A stretch of DNA of 64,000 nucleotides from Raphanus sativus (GCF_000801105.2 NC_079511.1:17569792-17633791), one strand, 5' to 3'. Shown: positions 45,916 through 58,049, counted from the stretch's first letter. Translations and numbers: made by a program. Notes: generated by a model from the sequence alone, not told the origin.

Positions 45916-46200
45916 ACTACAAAAAATATGAGTATTGATAGCAGTTCACGGTACCACGAATTTGTTAAGTGCTACCCAAAGTGTCAAATTCGGAACACAA
46001 CTCTATTATAGCATTAAATTTGTGCTAGGAAATATTTTCATTAAGCGGGAACCAAAAAATCACTACTATAGCTGGAATTTCATTTTGGTGGCGAAAACAC
46101 TTGAGCCAAATTTCTCTTTGCCACCAAAATATTCGTTTTAATAAAAAATAATATTTTATGGCCTAAATCATTTCCTTCCTTCGAAAAAAAAACTTATTGA
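45916..46200 (+). mobile_element. CACTA-type left end
   Basis: CACTACAAAAAATATGAG starts at 45916, interrupting a satellite monomer after GTGTAGAAT. CACTACAAAAA is the canonical terminus of plant CACTA elements. The following ~200 bases (GCTACCCAAAG, CACTACTATAGCTGG, TTTGGTGGCG) look like subterminal repeats. I could not find the matching TTTTTGTAGTG right end, so the extent is unknown. It may reach beyond the captured gene fragments that follow. Confidence 0.55.
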
Positions 46201-46493
46201 TTCTCTTTTTCTTCTTCTTCGTTGTTTACTTCAATCTAATCTCTTCATCCTCCATCTCCAGTTTGGGTTTTTTTTCCTTCTTATTCAACTAAACAACGAT
46301 GGCAAGGGAGCTCTGATCTCGTCTTTCCCAAACTCCTCCATTTTGCACTCTGTAAATCAATTATTGTCGTCTCCACCAACTCTGATTTATCCTTGAACGA
46401 CGATTACGTCTCATAATCAACTCCGCAAGATCTTATCCCAACTCCTCTGATTCGATAAAGGAGAGACAGATGCAGCAGAGTCAGCAAGTAGCC

Positions 46494-46941
46494 ATGGCTG
46501 AACAGGTTATATTTCTTCTTTCTCTGTCTCTTTGTTTATATACTTCTTACAAATATTCTTATCCTCTTCTCTCTCTTGCAGAGTGAGAAAGCTTTTCTTA
46601 AGCAACCTGAGGTCTTCCTAATGATGATGATTATGTGTGTGTTTCAGCTAGAAGAAATCTGGGAGGGAAAATATATGTTCAAGGTGGAAACCGTTTCTGG
46701 AAGAACATTGGTTTGGGTTTCCAGACTCCCCCTGACGCCATTGAAGGTTTGATCTGCAGATGTACCTCTGTTCATTCTCTCCGCTCTTCTATATTTCATT
46801 CGTGTGCTTGCCCAATTGTGTTTTTGTGACTAGCTCGTCAATTAGGTATCTTGAATTAGGTATCAAACTCTCTACTTTCGGTTTTGATGACTAAGTCTGA
46901 GACTCTTTTGATTTCAGGAACTGCTGTTCAGACTAACTAAG
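46494..46941 (+). pseudogene. RPS11 (40S ribosomal protein) N-terminal fragment
   Basis: An intron-containing 5' fragment of a cytosolic ribosomal protein S11 (uS17) gene. ATG at 46494 gives MAEQ, then a donor. After an acceptor comes SEKAFLKQPEVFL. After a further break, in another frame, comes GGNRFWKNIGLGFQTPPDAIEG (46681-46746), followed by an acceptor and TAVQTN before a stop near 46940. The rest of the ~159-residue protein is absent and the PGKG region is replaced. The preceding 46200-46493 may be the original leader. It is clearly a relic and cannot make RPS11. Confidence 0.8.
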
Positions 46942-47170
46942 AGGTCGCAATTAAGCTTGTGAGTGATTCAATCGCTAAAGACTCCAAATTTTCTTTTTCT
47001 GTTCAAAGTTGATTTTTAACTGTTGTTGTTGCAGGAAAGTGTGAAGAGCGCATCCCCAACTGTTATATGAGCCCGGATATATAGTGTTGTTCAGAAAGAG
47101 TTTGGTTAGTGCTGATCGAGAAGCACTGATAGATGAAGTCACAGAGAATCAGAGTGTTGGACGAGAATAG

Positions 47171-47490
47171 ATGCTGTGTGTGAAATGTCCACTCTGTGAG
47201 AGGTTCGTGTTTGTTGACTGTGGTGTTCCTTGGCGTGATTCTGTGAGCTTTGAAGAGTTTCAGAATCTTCCGGTTGATGAAAGATATCCGGATCATTGCA
47301 TCGCTTGGTTAGGTATAAGAAGTGGAGACAGTGTTTGGCTTTGTGGTTTCTTATAACAATGTTGAGATCTCTCTTTGTGTTCTTTGTAGGTGTGAACATG
47401 AGCTTTTCTACTGTTGTGGAGCAGAGTACAGAGAAGGACAACATAGTTGCACTTGTGACACATTTAACTCGATGCCAATGGTAATAGACG
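47171..47490 (+). pseudogene. RBR-type E3 ubiquitin ligase (IBR domain) fragment
   Basis: One frame gives VKCPLCERFVFVDCGVPWRD and FEEFQNLPVDERYPDHC. A shifted frame gives YKKWRQC, and a third gives CEHELFYCCGAEYREGQHSC. In order these are the IBR and RING2-like motifs of plant RBR ligases (C6HC type). The frames disagree and an unspliced intron-like piece may lie near 47345-47391. Only the domain core is present. It lies 230 bp after the RPS11 fragment, in the same orientation. Confidence 0.75.
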
Positions 47491-47499
47491 CTTACTCAG

Positions 47500-49163
47500 A
47501 GCAAGAAAGATCTCGGCTAGTTCTGATCCAACGGTTCTTAGTGGGTGATTAGATTTTGAAAGATGAAACTTTTTTGTTTCAGGAAGAGTTGTTGATGGCA
47601 GAGAGATGACTGTTCAGTTTCATGAAACCTTTCTATGTATTTTTCTTTCTTAGATTTACAGACACCATATCGTTGACCAGAAAGAAAAAAAGATTTACAG
47701 ACACCATAAGTATGTTCCAAGCCTTTCGTTTATTCAGTTTCATCTGAGATGACTCTTGAGAATGAAGTTGTTTGAATTGTGTATAGGCCGGAGCTAGAGA
47801 TCTATATTTTTTCAGTTTCATCTGAGATGATAATTGGAGTTTTATAAGTTTATATAAATCATATATGCCCATCAAAATATAAATTTAAAACTTGTAACTT
47901 TACATGAAAATACAGTTCAATATAAAAATATTAATGCAACCCAAATACATCTAATACCTTAAATCTAATACTGTAAACCCTAAACTCAAACATAAATGAT
48001 ATTATAAATAGTAAATAAAATCTCTGAATATAATATTTTCAGATTTTAAATCCAAAGTTAAAATTAAACTCAATTTAAACTTTTTATTTTAGTATATAAA
48101 TTCAAAAACTTAAATCTTAAATCTTCAATACCTAAACCCTAACTTCAAATATAAACATACACATCAACTCTAAACTTTAAATTATAAATCTTTTTCAATT
48201 ATAATTTTAATTTAAAATTTTATTTAATGTAATAATACTGTTTTATATTTTTACTTGTGTGTTTAGAGTATAAACTCCAAACTCTATTCCTTAAACTCTA
48301 AATATTCTACTTCAAACCCTAATACTAGCCCATACATCATAACACTTTCAATTAATTATAAATTGTAAACCATAAATTTATATTCTAAACAATAAATCTT
48401 TAACAAAATTATAAATAACAAACGTATTTTTTAAAAATTATAAACTTTAAATCTTAAGCTATAAACACAAACCTTTAACCTAAACATCATACTTTAAATG
48501 TAAATTCTAAATCTTTTTCACTTTTTGGTTTAATATAATAATACTGTTTTTATATTTAAACATGTATCATACAGAAATATTCAACTTGAAACATTATAAT
48601 CCAAACCCTATATATACTCCAAAACCCATGTATAACTCCAAACCCTATATCATATTTTAAACTCTATACAACAAGAAGCAAAAATGTACAAAAACAGTAT
48701 TATATTCAATAATACTGTTTTTATATAATAATACTGTTTTTGTATTAAATATTCCAAATAATTTTTTTATGTTATAGCTTCCAACAATTTAAATAAAACC
48801 ACTGATCAAGAAGCAAAAGGTACAAAAACAAAAGAAATATTTAGATTGGAAAGAACCAATTAGAAACAAGTATGTGGATCACAATCTTGACCATTCATTA
48901 AATTGAATCTAAAGGTCCACAATCGTTCCATTATGATTGGTTCATTTAGAAAAAGGTGGGATCACCGATATTTAATATTGAACGTTGATGAGTGTTGATC
49001 TGAAGACTGAAATTAATCTAATTTAATTATTTTTAATCTTTATTTTCCTTCTTTCTTTCCTCCTCTGTCGATACCTCTTCTCTCTTCTCTCATCTCTGTT
49101 CTAGTCTCTTTTCTCTTCTCTTCTCTTCTCTTCTCTTTTACTATGCTTCTTCTCCTTTGTCAG
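47500..49163. other. AT-rich spacer with AAACCCTAAA-like words
   Basis: No intact gene. Short direct repeats (AGATTTACAGACACCATA, and TTCAGTTTCATCTGAGATGA, each twice) lie at 47650-47830. Positions 47880-48780 are very AT-rich with many degenerate TAAACCCTAAAC and AATACTGTTTTTATAT words. Positions 49060-49140 are a CTCTTCTCTT-rich tract. Confidence 0.55.
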
Positions 49164-49287
49164 GGTTGATCTCAACCTACCTTTGAATGATAGCTCCAAT
49201 ATTACCGATGGCACCAGGATTCACGCCGCTGTTTCTACCGTCTACTTGATGGGTAACAGATCTAGGGTTGTTCTTTGGAGTCATTTG
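49164..49287 (+). pseudogene. Phosphoglycerate kinase exon fragment
   Basis: An acceptor TTTGTCAG, a 124-base exon and a donor G|GTATGT are preserved. The exon reads [31 protein letters not shown] and [10 protein letters not shown]. This is the N-terminal part of phosphoglycerate kinase with its D-x-N-x-P and TDDTRI-type signature and the S-H-L segment. Substitutions (Asp to Gly, Arg to His, Cys/Ser to Trp) and the lack of neighbouring exons make it a captured relic. It lies about 425 bp before the left end of the Mutator-like element. Confidence 0.8.
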
Positions 49288-50214
49288 GTATGTCATCTCC
49301 TTAAGATCCGGTCTGGTTTGTCCGTATGACGTTCTCCACCACCAAGCGTAACTCTCTATATCTCTCTTTCTCTCTTTCTCTCAGCGTTTTGATTCTGGTT
49401 TTCTTTTTCTATTCTTAGTTAAAGAATGTGCAGGAGGCATAAGAAGGTTGATGGTGGTGGTCTAGGCGTAAACAGTGGTGGTCTCTAACTCGCATCCGAA
49501 TCGTCCCGTCGTCAACGGTCTCGAGCTTGCCCCTGTCGTCAGCGGTCTCGAACTTGTCGTCGTCGTCATCGATGGTGCCGTAGATGGAGACAGAATAGAG
49601 GAAGACGTCGGAAGGGAGGCAAAGGAGGAAGGAGGAGGCGGCAGCGCAGAGAGATTAGGTTTAGAGTTAATTAGGTTTTGGTTAATTAGGTTTAGATTTT
49701 GGTTAATTAGTTGGGCTTTTTGCAAAATTGACTCAAAACTCAAAGTCAAACACAAAAGTAACTTCTCTTTTTTTTTTATCTTTCTTTTGCCCTATTCACC
49801 CCACATGTTCAGAGTATTTATGAAAATGCCATTAATTTTTTTTTTTATGTTTTTCGAAAATGGCAATTTTACTCTCTCAACCTCATCATCTTCAAGTATT
49901 TACAAGATTGCCATCGCCTTCAATACCCCAACTACCATGAACAATCAATTTGAAGCTGTTAATGCACCTGAAATCGATTTACTGTCTCTCTCTCAATTGT
50001 TATTAACTGAAAACAACATCTCTTTCACTTTGTCTCCATATTCATCCAAAAAACTCAAGCTTTTGATTTTAATTTTTTTTTGGTTGATAGAGACATTCAA
50101 GCTTACTATTCTTGGTGGGTTACTCTCGTTTAAGGTTCTGGGTGTTTGGAGAAGACTTCTGTGTGGTAAGGAAGTCATCTCACTAATTTAATGTATGAAA
50201 TTGGAAAAATTTCC

Positions 50215-50870
50215 AGATCTGTCCGCGTAGAAGACTTACCTGTAAGTCGTCTGGCTGTAGAAGACTTACGGTTAAGTCTTCTATACAAAGAGACGACTTA
50301 CTTGTAAGTCGTCCATCTTTCTTTGTTTTGAAAAAAAACCCGAGAATATCCTAGACGACTTACTAGGATAAACGGGTTACTTTTGCATTTAACCGAATTA
50401 TGTCAGATATTTGACTTTTCCCAGACGACTTACTAGTAAGTATTTATTGAGTATTTAACGGAAACCAAAAAAATCAACTTAAATATTTATTTTCTCCCAG
50501 ACGACTTACTTGAAGGTCGTCCAGGATAAGTAAAGTCGTCCAGATTTTATTCTGAGATTCTGGTCAAACCTTGCTTATCTCAGACGACTTCCGTGTAAGT
50601 CGTCTATCTGGACAACTTCCGTTTAAGTCGTCTGGAAAAAATAAAAATTTCAGTTTTATTTTCGAATTTTAAACTAACATGTGACGATTTACAAGTAAGT
50701 CATCTCGTTTTAATAAAATATTGAGTTTTTTGTTTTTCCAGGGACGACTTACTAGTAAGTCGTCCAGCTTAAAGTCAATTGCCAAAATGACCTCTTCGGA
50801 CGACTTACTTGTAAGTTGTCTAAGTATTCCAGACGACTTACCAGTAAGTCGACTTACCAGTAAGTCGTCT
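50215..50870. repeat. GACGACTTA palindromes, MULE 5' region
   Basis: At least ten copies of AGACGACTTA and its complement TAAGTCGTCT occur, many as back-to-back palindromes. One example is the exact 22-bp palindrome at 50743-50764 (GACGACTTACT + AGTAAGTCGTC); another is the near-perfect one at 50292-50313. They can form perfect short hairpins in RNA or DNA. The same family fills the other non-coding parts of this element. Confidence 0.85.
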
Positions 50871-51027
50871 GCGTCAATGTTTAGTAAACTTTCATTTTCT
50901 CCAAAACTACAAAGACTTTTTTACATTTTCTTATTAATTCATGTATATTAATCAATATTGGAGCTACTATTAATCATGTTAATCAAAGTTTCTAGCTAAT
51001 GTGTTTTTATTTTTGATTTTTTTGCAG

Positions 51028-53387
51028 ATGATACGTCGGTTACCTGCAGTGTATGGAGAATGGTTGTGGAAAGATGGCTGTTGGGATTTTGTGGTTGATG
51101 ATTCCAAAGGAGCGAGAATGTTTTTTTTGAGTGAAGGTTCGACACATGCTGAACTTGTTGCAATGGCTGAAGAAGATTTTAACTTAGATATGAGCATAGA
51201 GTCTGTGGAGATAAGTTACTCAGTACCAGAAGCAATGATGCAAGATATGGCTCCAGATACCCCTCCTATTCATGTTACAAGTGATAGACAAGTTGGATAC
51301 TTGCTCGAGATAACCAAAACGCACGGAGTACGGCTTTGTGTATCAAGCCGTAGCAAGATGAGAAGCCGTAGCAAGATGAGAACGGTTTCAGAGGAAAGGG
51401 AAGAAGTTAATGAAGCTGGTGGGGAGGAGGATGATGGCGAGGAGGATGATGGGGAGGAGGATAATGGGGAGTAGCAGGATGAGGTGGTGGATGATGGGGA
51501 GGAGGATGATGGAGAGGAGGATGCTGATATCTGTGATGTTGCTGAAGCGGTCGAGGATGGTGAGAATTACAGTGTTTATGGAAAGGTCAAAGATGAGGAC
51601 TCAGGAGAAGATGATATGTGTTTTGAATATTTCAAAGAAACATATGCTATTGAAGGAGAAAGATTTCAAAGAGACAAGCTACATGTCAACCAGAGTTTCG
51701 TTAGCAAGGATGCATTGGTTTCGGAGGTGCGGTTGACAGCAGTGAGGCGTGGATTCACCTTCAGAATATACAAGTCATCGAAAACTCTCATTGTGGCAAT
51801 ATGTCGGGTTAGTGGTTGTGGATGGAGGCTCAGAGCAAGTGTGAAACATGGGACAAACACGTTTTGGGTAACAAAGTATGTGCAAGCTCATACATGCTCA
51901 GTGGGAGATAAAATCGCTCAGCGGAAACATTGGACTCCGAAGTATGTTGCTCGGCTTTTCACTGATCGTGTTGGAATCATTGATGGGTTAAATCCGCAGC
52001 ATATCACTTATGCTATGAAGAACATGTTTGGTATGACGCTTAATTACACCACTTCATACAGAGCACTGTTATATGCACAAATGTTGGTGAGAGGATCAGC
52101 AGAAGATGGGTATTCGCGACTGCCATCATATCTCGAGCAAGTCTCCTTAGCAAATCCAGATTCTATCACGGCTATAGAACTCGATTCTCTGAACCGATTT
52201 AAGTATCTATTTATCTCCTTTGGAGATTCTATCAAAAGTTTTAAGTATCAGAGAAGGGTCATTGTGGTGGATGGGACTCACCTAAGTGGGAAGTATGGAG
52301 GTGTTATGTTAGTTGCAGCGGCACAAGATGGGAATTTTCAGATATTTCAATTGGCTTTGGGATCGTAGATGCTGAATATGGACCTTCTTGGGAATGGTTT
52401 TTCACAAAATTGGCTAGTTGTATATCCCATGATTCTTCTCTGGTGATAATGTCCGACCGGCACGAGGCAATTAAAAGTGCGTGTGATAAGGTGTTTCCTT
52501 GGGCAACCCGAGGAATATGTTATTATCACCTTCAAGAAAACATTGTCAAAACTTATAAAAGGAGACATCTTTTGTACTTGGTGAAAGGTGCTGCTTATGC
52601 TCACACGGTTTCAGATTTTGACCGGTACATGGCTGAGATACGGAGTGCAAACCCGGATCTTGCAACGTATTTGGTGAATGCAGACGTTAGCCTATGGTCA
52701 AGGGTTTACTGTAAGGGAGACAGGTACAACATAAAAACGAGCAACATCGCTGAGTCTATTAATTCTGCACTGAAGCGAGCTAGGGGATTTCCGATTGACT
52801 TCCTGTTGGAGTTCATAAGGGAGAAGCTAGGAAGGTGGTTTTGGAAAAGGAGAGACGATGCATTGAGTCTCCCAACTCAAAATAGTCGGGGTGTTGAATA
52901 CTTGCTTGCTGTTCGGTCAGAGATAGCGGATAAGATGAGGGCCCAACCAATTGATGGATGGAAATTCTTTGTGAAAGGTGGCAAAATGGACTGTGTGGTT
53001 GATTTGGAACATGGAAAGTGTGATTGTGGTGTCTATGGAGTGGAGAAAATACCTTGTTCTCATGCTATAGCAGCTGGAACACTTGCTGGTGTGCATGTCG
53101 ACACACTTGTATCTCCAGTGTACTCAAAGAATTATTTGTTTGCAGGATACTCAGAGAATATATATCCTTGTAATCGACAAGCGGTTGAGGCACGCACATG
53201 CTTTCCTCCAGATGTAAAGCGTGGTCCGGGGAGACAAAAGAAATCAAGATGGCAATCTTGGTTAGAGCTATCCAGGATGAGAGCAAGCAAACCCAGGAAG
53301 AAACACAGGGCTTATAGATGCTCAAACTGCAAAGAAACCGGCCATACGAAACCACAATGTAAGTCGTCTAACCCAGACGACATTTAA
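51028..53387 (+). pseudogene. Mutator-like transposase (MURA), one stop and one frameshift
   Basis: ATG 51028 follows an acceptor TTTTTTTGCAG. In order: an N-terminal plant MULE domain, a very acidic GEEDDGEED repeat, the Mut DNA-binding domain (ICRVSGCGWRLRAS, QAHTC), and the MULE DDE domain with D in VVDGTHL, D in IMSDRHEAI and E in AESINSAL. Then come a SWIM zinc finger (CDCGVYGVEKIPCSHA) and a C-terminal CCHC knuckle (CSNCKETGHTKPQC). About 786 codons in all. It is interrupted by a TAG at 51472-51474 inside the acidic repeat and by a one-base loss near 52361 between the two aspartates. Everything else is in frame, so inactivation is recent or partly an assembly artefact. Confidence 0.88.
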
Positions 53388-54383
53388 GTTAGTCGTCTAG
53401 TCAGTCGTCTAACCCAGAAGACCTTCAAGTAAGTCTGCCAGACGACCTTCAAGTTAGTCGTCTAGTCAGTCGTCTAACCCAGAAGACCTTCAAGTAAGTC
53501 TGCCAGACGACCTTCAAGTTAGTCGTCTAGTCAGTCGTCTAACCCAGAAGACATTCAAGTAAGTGTGCCAGACGAACTTATGTGTTATGACCTTTTCTGT
53601 GTTATGAACTTATGTGTTATGACCTTATGTGTTATGACCTTTTCTGTGTTATGAACTTATGTGTTATGACCTTTTCTGTGTTATGAACTTATGTGTTATG
53701 AACTTATGTGTTATGACCTTATGTGTTATGACCTTTTCTGTGTTATGAACTTATGTGTTATGACCTTTTCTGTGTTATGAACTTATGTGTTATGAACTTA
53801 TGTGTTATGACCTTATGTGTTATGACCTTTTCTGTGTTATGAACTTATGTGTTATGACATTTTCTGTGTTATGAACTTATGTGTTATGAGCTTTTCTGTG
53901 TTATGACCTTATGTGTTATGAACTATAAGGTCCGTGCATAGAAGACATTCCAGACGACTTAACTATAATTTGTCTGGAACGTCTTCCATCTAGAAGACAT
54001 TCCAGACGACTTATAGTTAAGTCGCCTGGAGAGTCTTCTAGCTGGAAGACCTTCCAGACGACTTATAGCTAAGTCGCCTGGAGAGTCTTCTAGCTGGAAG
54101 ACCTTCCAGACGACTTATAGCTAAGTCGCCCGGAGAGTCTTCTAGCTGGAAGATCTTCCAGACGACTTATAATTAAGTCCTTGCAGACGACTTCAAATAT
54201 ATATTAAACCACCTTCAAATATTCACAAGACTTAAATACATACATACATACAATCAAGTTCATACACACAATCACCTTCAAATATTCACAAGACTTAAAT
54301 ACATACATACATACAATTAAGTTCATACACACAATCACCTTCAAATATTCACAATCACCCTAGTCTAAACCCTAATCCGTAAC
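53388..54383. repeat. Minisatellites between the two MULE genes
   Basis: Three different arrays follow the transposase. 53355-53575: a ~65-bp unit (GTCTAACCCAGAAGACCTTC) repeated three times. 53575-53935: alternating GAACTTATGTGTTAT and GACCTTTTCTGTGTTAT units, about 20 of them. 53940-54190: a ~52-bp unit (GAGAGTCTTCTAGCTGGAAG) three to four times. 54236-54360: a 63-bp unit (CAAGTTCATACACACAATC) twice. No coding. Unit spacing is irregular and there are no unique spacers, so it is not a CRISPR. Confidence 0.85.
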
Positions 54384-57300
54384 TCAAACTTGAGGTGCAT
54401 ACGTCTCCAGGTAATCATCATTGTCCGTGTTGTCAAAGTAATGCGCGTTTGTAATCTCTCTAAATACATCTACCGCCATCGTCTCCCTAATATTCTTACT
54501 GTTGCTTTGGGCAAAGTCTTTTGGAGAAAATGGCAACCCCAAAGAATGAACCTCAATGAACTTTAGAGCATACATGCCACAATCACCAGATTTTGACTTT
54601 GGTAAGACCGGTCTTTCATATGTGTATGGCTCCAGGAGCATTGTTTCACATTCTTCGATGGAGGAGCACTCATATAGCAAGTGGGGACCATGTGGCAAAA
54701 AGGCTCCATTATCACATCGAGGTCTGCTGGGGGTATACAGGAATGATCGCTGTCAAAAACCACTATGCGTCTATCAAGAATCGATATCCAGATAGAAAGC
54801 CAATGAGTGTCCTTGTAATTCACTGGCGCATAGATATCGTCAATATCCTTCCCCCAAATCTTCATAGATCTGCAAAATGATGGTGTATTTCCACTATATA
54901 ATTCCAGGCACCACCAGGGAGTCTTCTTCCTAGACCTCTGAAGTCGGGTTTATCAGCCTTAAAATCGTCGAAGTTTTTACTCCAATGCCGAGAAAAGAGA
55001 TGATCAAGGAAGCAAATTCTCTCGCTCCTGAATATTTCCGGATTAGCATGGTACCTCTTCCTCAGCACATTAATCCAAGCATCCATATGCTGCATAACAA
55101 AATAATACATGTCAAACGACTTAACTATTAGAAATTCTTCTGCGTAGAAGACTTAGCAGACGACTTAACCATTAAGTCGACTGGAAAGTCTTCTACGTCC
55201 AGACGACTTAGCAGACGACTTAACTATTTGTAGAAGAAAACTTACTGAGTCGTCCAGCCAGTCTCTGGAAGTCCAGAGTGTTTTATACCACCGAGAAAGA
55301 CTTCTCATCGGGCATTTCTCCATAGGCTTCTTAACTTCACTGCAAAACAAAAAGTGGAAAACCAATCAGAGCTGAAGACTTAAAGCAAGCTATTATGGGA
55401 GAGTAATTCACTTACGGACAAGTTTTGCAGTGATCAATGAGCAACTTCTGTGGCGCCTTGTCGAGTGGGTGAAAAGGTGTAAAGGCACACTTGTTTGAGT
55501 TTGGAATGATCGTTTTCGCCGTGCTGTTCCCCTTATAAGGAGACGACTGTGTGGGAGCAAGTTTCCTTGTTCGCTCACTCCTTCCACGCTGAACTGCCAA
55601 AGCAGCATTCCGCTGAAGTTCCAAATGAGCAGCATCCCTCTTTGACTCATATCTAGCTATCTCCTTTACTTTATCTGAAAGAGTAGAATTTTCTTTCTCC
55701 AATAGAAGAACGCTCGGTTCTTCGACTTCTTCGGCAACCACTAGACTCGGCACTTTCGAGGAACTATCACCCTCATTACCAACCTCACTGGCATCTTCCT
55801 TAGGATCGTCCTTAGCAACCTCACTAGCATCCTCCTTAGGATCCTCCTTTTGATCCTCCTTTCTCTTCTTAGGATCCTCCTTTGGATCCTCCTTCCTCTC
55901 CATTTTCTTCTTAGGATCCTCTTTTGGATCCTCCTTCCTCTCCATTCTCTTCTTAGGATCCTCCTTTGGATCCTCCTTTCTCTTCTTTCCGGATTTCTCT
56001 TTCGCCCCAGTAACACTTTCTCTTTCACTCTGCATAGATCATTTTCAAAGATCAATTATAAGTCTTCTGCGAAGTCGTCTAGCTAGAAGACGTCCCAGAC
56101 GACTGAATTATAAGTCGTCTGGAAGGTCTTCCAGCTATAAGACATTCCAGACGACTTAACTATAAGTTGTCTGGAATGTCTTCTAGCTGGAAGACCTTCC
56201 AGACGACTTATAGTTAAGTCGTCTGCGAAGTCTTCTGATAGGATTTGGGAAAGGATTTAGTACTAACCCCTGGTTCTTGCGTCTGTTTAGGAGGAGCAGG
56301 TGTGATACCAAGCTTCTTTTCCACAACACCAATCCTATCCGACAGATGCTTGATCTCCGCAAGGCACGTCCCAAACCCTTGCCTCAAGACATCAGCTAGG
56401 TCCTTGAAGTTTCTGTCCAATTCCTCTTTGGTCATCCCAATCACCTCTGTACGAACATCAGAACGACCCTGATGAGGAACCTCTTCACGAGCCTCTTTAC
56501 GACCCTCTTCACGTTCACGAGCCTCTTCACGAGCCTCTTCACGACCCTCTTCACTAGCCTCTTCACTAGCCTCTTAACTAGCCTCTTCATTAGGCTCTGC
56601 AGTTGCCTCTGCAGTTGCCTTTAAACGAGCTTTCTTCCGAGGTCTTGGAGTTGGACGTTCTTCAGCTTTCTTCCGACGTCTTGGACGTTCTTCATCTTCC
56701 TTCGTTGGACTCGCATCACAAGTACCGGTGACTTCCCAGCAATCCATGGTCCACTTCCACGGTCTCTTATACATGACTTTAATTATGTTCTCCGCGTCCG
56801 GGTCCTCAACATCAAAGTCCCATTGTGGAAACAGTTCACCGATCTCCTCCTTCTCAACAAAGTTTTCCACTCTAGTCTGCAGTAAATAAAAGATATGAAC
56901 TTAGATAAAGTCGTCTGGAAAGAAAAGACTTCGCAGAAGACTTATAATTAAGTCGTCTGGAAAGTCTTCTAGCTGGAAGACTTTGCGGACGACTTAAATA
57001 TGAGTCGTCCGCAGAGTCTTCCAGCTAGAAGACTTTCCAGACGACTTAATTATAACGACTTAATTATAAGTCTTCTGCAGATAGCCTGTTGGATACAAGT
57101 TTAAATACCTGACTGCAGATAGCCTGTTGAAACTATTTGCGTCCTTTGCCACCCGAGTAAGCCAGTAACGGTACAGCCGGTTCGCCTCCTACGGGATTAC
57201 CATAACAAGCACCAAGTTCCGGCAGAGCTGTGTACATCCAGGACTGGAAAGCTTGTACAAACCCATCAATCGTGTAACAACCCGTGATATTTTTGGCCTT

Positions 57301-57948
57301 CAGAGACTCAATCAGCACCTTAAAAGCGACTCTCCCCCATGGATAATTCTCAAACCGTTCTAAATCCATCCCTAGCCTCGCCAGACTAGCCCGTGTAGAG
57401 GTTGTGACCTTTTTCCCTTCAATGTATCCAGCAAAGATGGAAAGGTACGCGAGCCGCTTGCGATCATCCCGAGACCACTCTTTGCATCTCTTGAGTGCTG
57501 CTATTATCTGGCCAGTAGATGGCCCAGCATTGATATTAACTCCCAACTTCTCCTAGAAAGCAGACATCTCCGGCGTAACGGGACAGTACGGACTCTCAAG
57601 GTCCTCGATGTACTCACAGTTTAGACCAGTGAGCTTTTCAAACTCTATCAGTGAAAACCTCAGCGGTTCTGGACCAACGAGACACCACAGCTCATACTTC
57701 TTCTTTATGTCGAGCTGGAAACCGAGCATGAAGTGAACCAGCCTTGAAGCCCAACCAAATCCCAGCTCTTGGAACTTGATGAAAACTCCCAACTTCGACT
57801 CCTTCAGCGCTTCATATTCTCGATGATCAAGAGCATCCTCTAAAGCATGATGCAACGTCGTACAATCCGTGTGATACGAAATGCTCTTAATTGGGTTGGG
57901 CTCTTTCCCTAATGTATATTTCCTCCGGGGGAGTTTTGGAATATCCAT
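54384..57948 (-). pseudogene. DUF1985-ULP1 (C48 protease) gene of the MULE
   Basis: Exons on the minus strand: 57948-57110, 56876-56271, 56029-55416, 55339-55246 and 55089-54384. The first encodes DUF1985 (FGWASRLVHFMLGFQLDIKKKYELWCL, then FSLIEFEKLTGL and YPWGRVAFKVL). The middle exons are Lys/Glu-rich and include KEDPKEDPKK repeats. The last carries the ULP1-like cysteine protease with His in DTHWLSIWI, Asp in VVFDSDHS and Cys in SGDCGMYALKF. ULP1 proteases cleave SUMO conjugates; the role in the element is unknown. Stops at 57553 (TAG), 57133 (TAG) and 56574 (TAA), and one-base losses near 54899 and 54702, inactivate it. Confidence 0.82.
55125..55245. repeat. GACGACTTA repeats in an intron of the ULP1 gene
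   Basis: AGACGACTTA and AGTCGTC words fill the intron between the last two exons. Similar clusters fill the introns at 56040-56260 and 56900-57085. None of these words dominates the exons. Confidence 0.8.
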
Positions 57949-58049
57949 GTTTTTGTCTGCAAAACAATCAAAGACAAATACAATCAAAGACAAAAACAAT
58001 CAAAGACAACAACCATCTCAAACAGACAACCATCCAGTATTGAAGTTCA

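Larger units (their letters stand above)
49713..58035. mobile_element. KI-type Mutator-like element (MULE), degenerate
   Basis: The element contains a MURA transposase (plus strand) and a convergent DUF1985-ULP1 gene (minus strand), the gene content of Kaonashi/KI-MULEs. A likely left terminus GGGCTTTTTGCAAAATTGAC starts at 49713. The right end is not clear: gag coding of the next retrotransposon begins at about 58036-58060. No 9-bp target duplication was established. Both genes carry stops and frameshifts, so it is not autonomous now. The open frame 49475-50191 crosses the left terminus and is not considered a gene. Confidence 0.7.

Noticed and set aside
49600..49720. Target-site duplication for the Mutator-like element
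   Set aside because: The nine bases before GGGCTTTTTGC (TAATTAGTT) were not found near the presumed right end at 58 kb.
49475..50191. 238-codon open frame
   Set aside because: It runs across the inferred left end of the Mutator-like element and through T-rich tracts, with low-complexity composition and no recognisable family.
53388..53935. Repeat array resembling a CRISPR
   Set aside because: Units are adjacent or irregularly spaced with no unique spacers and lie inside a plant transposon.
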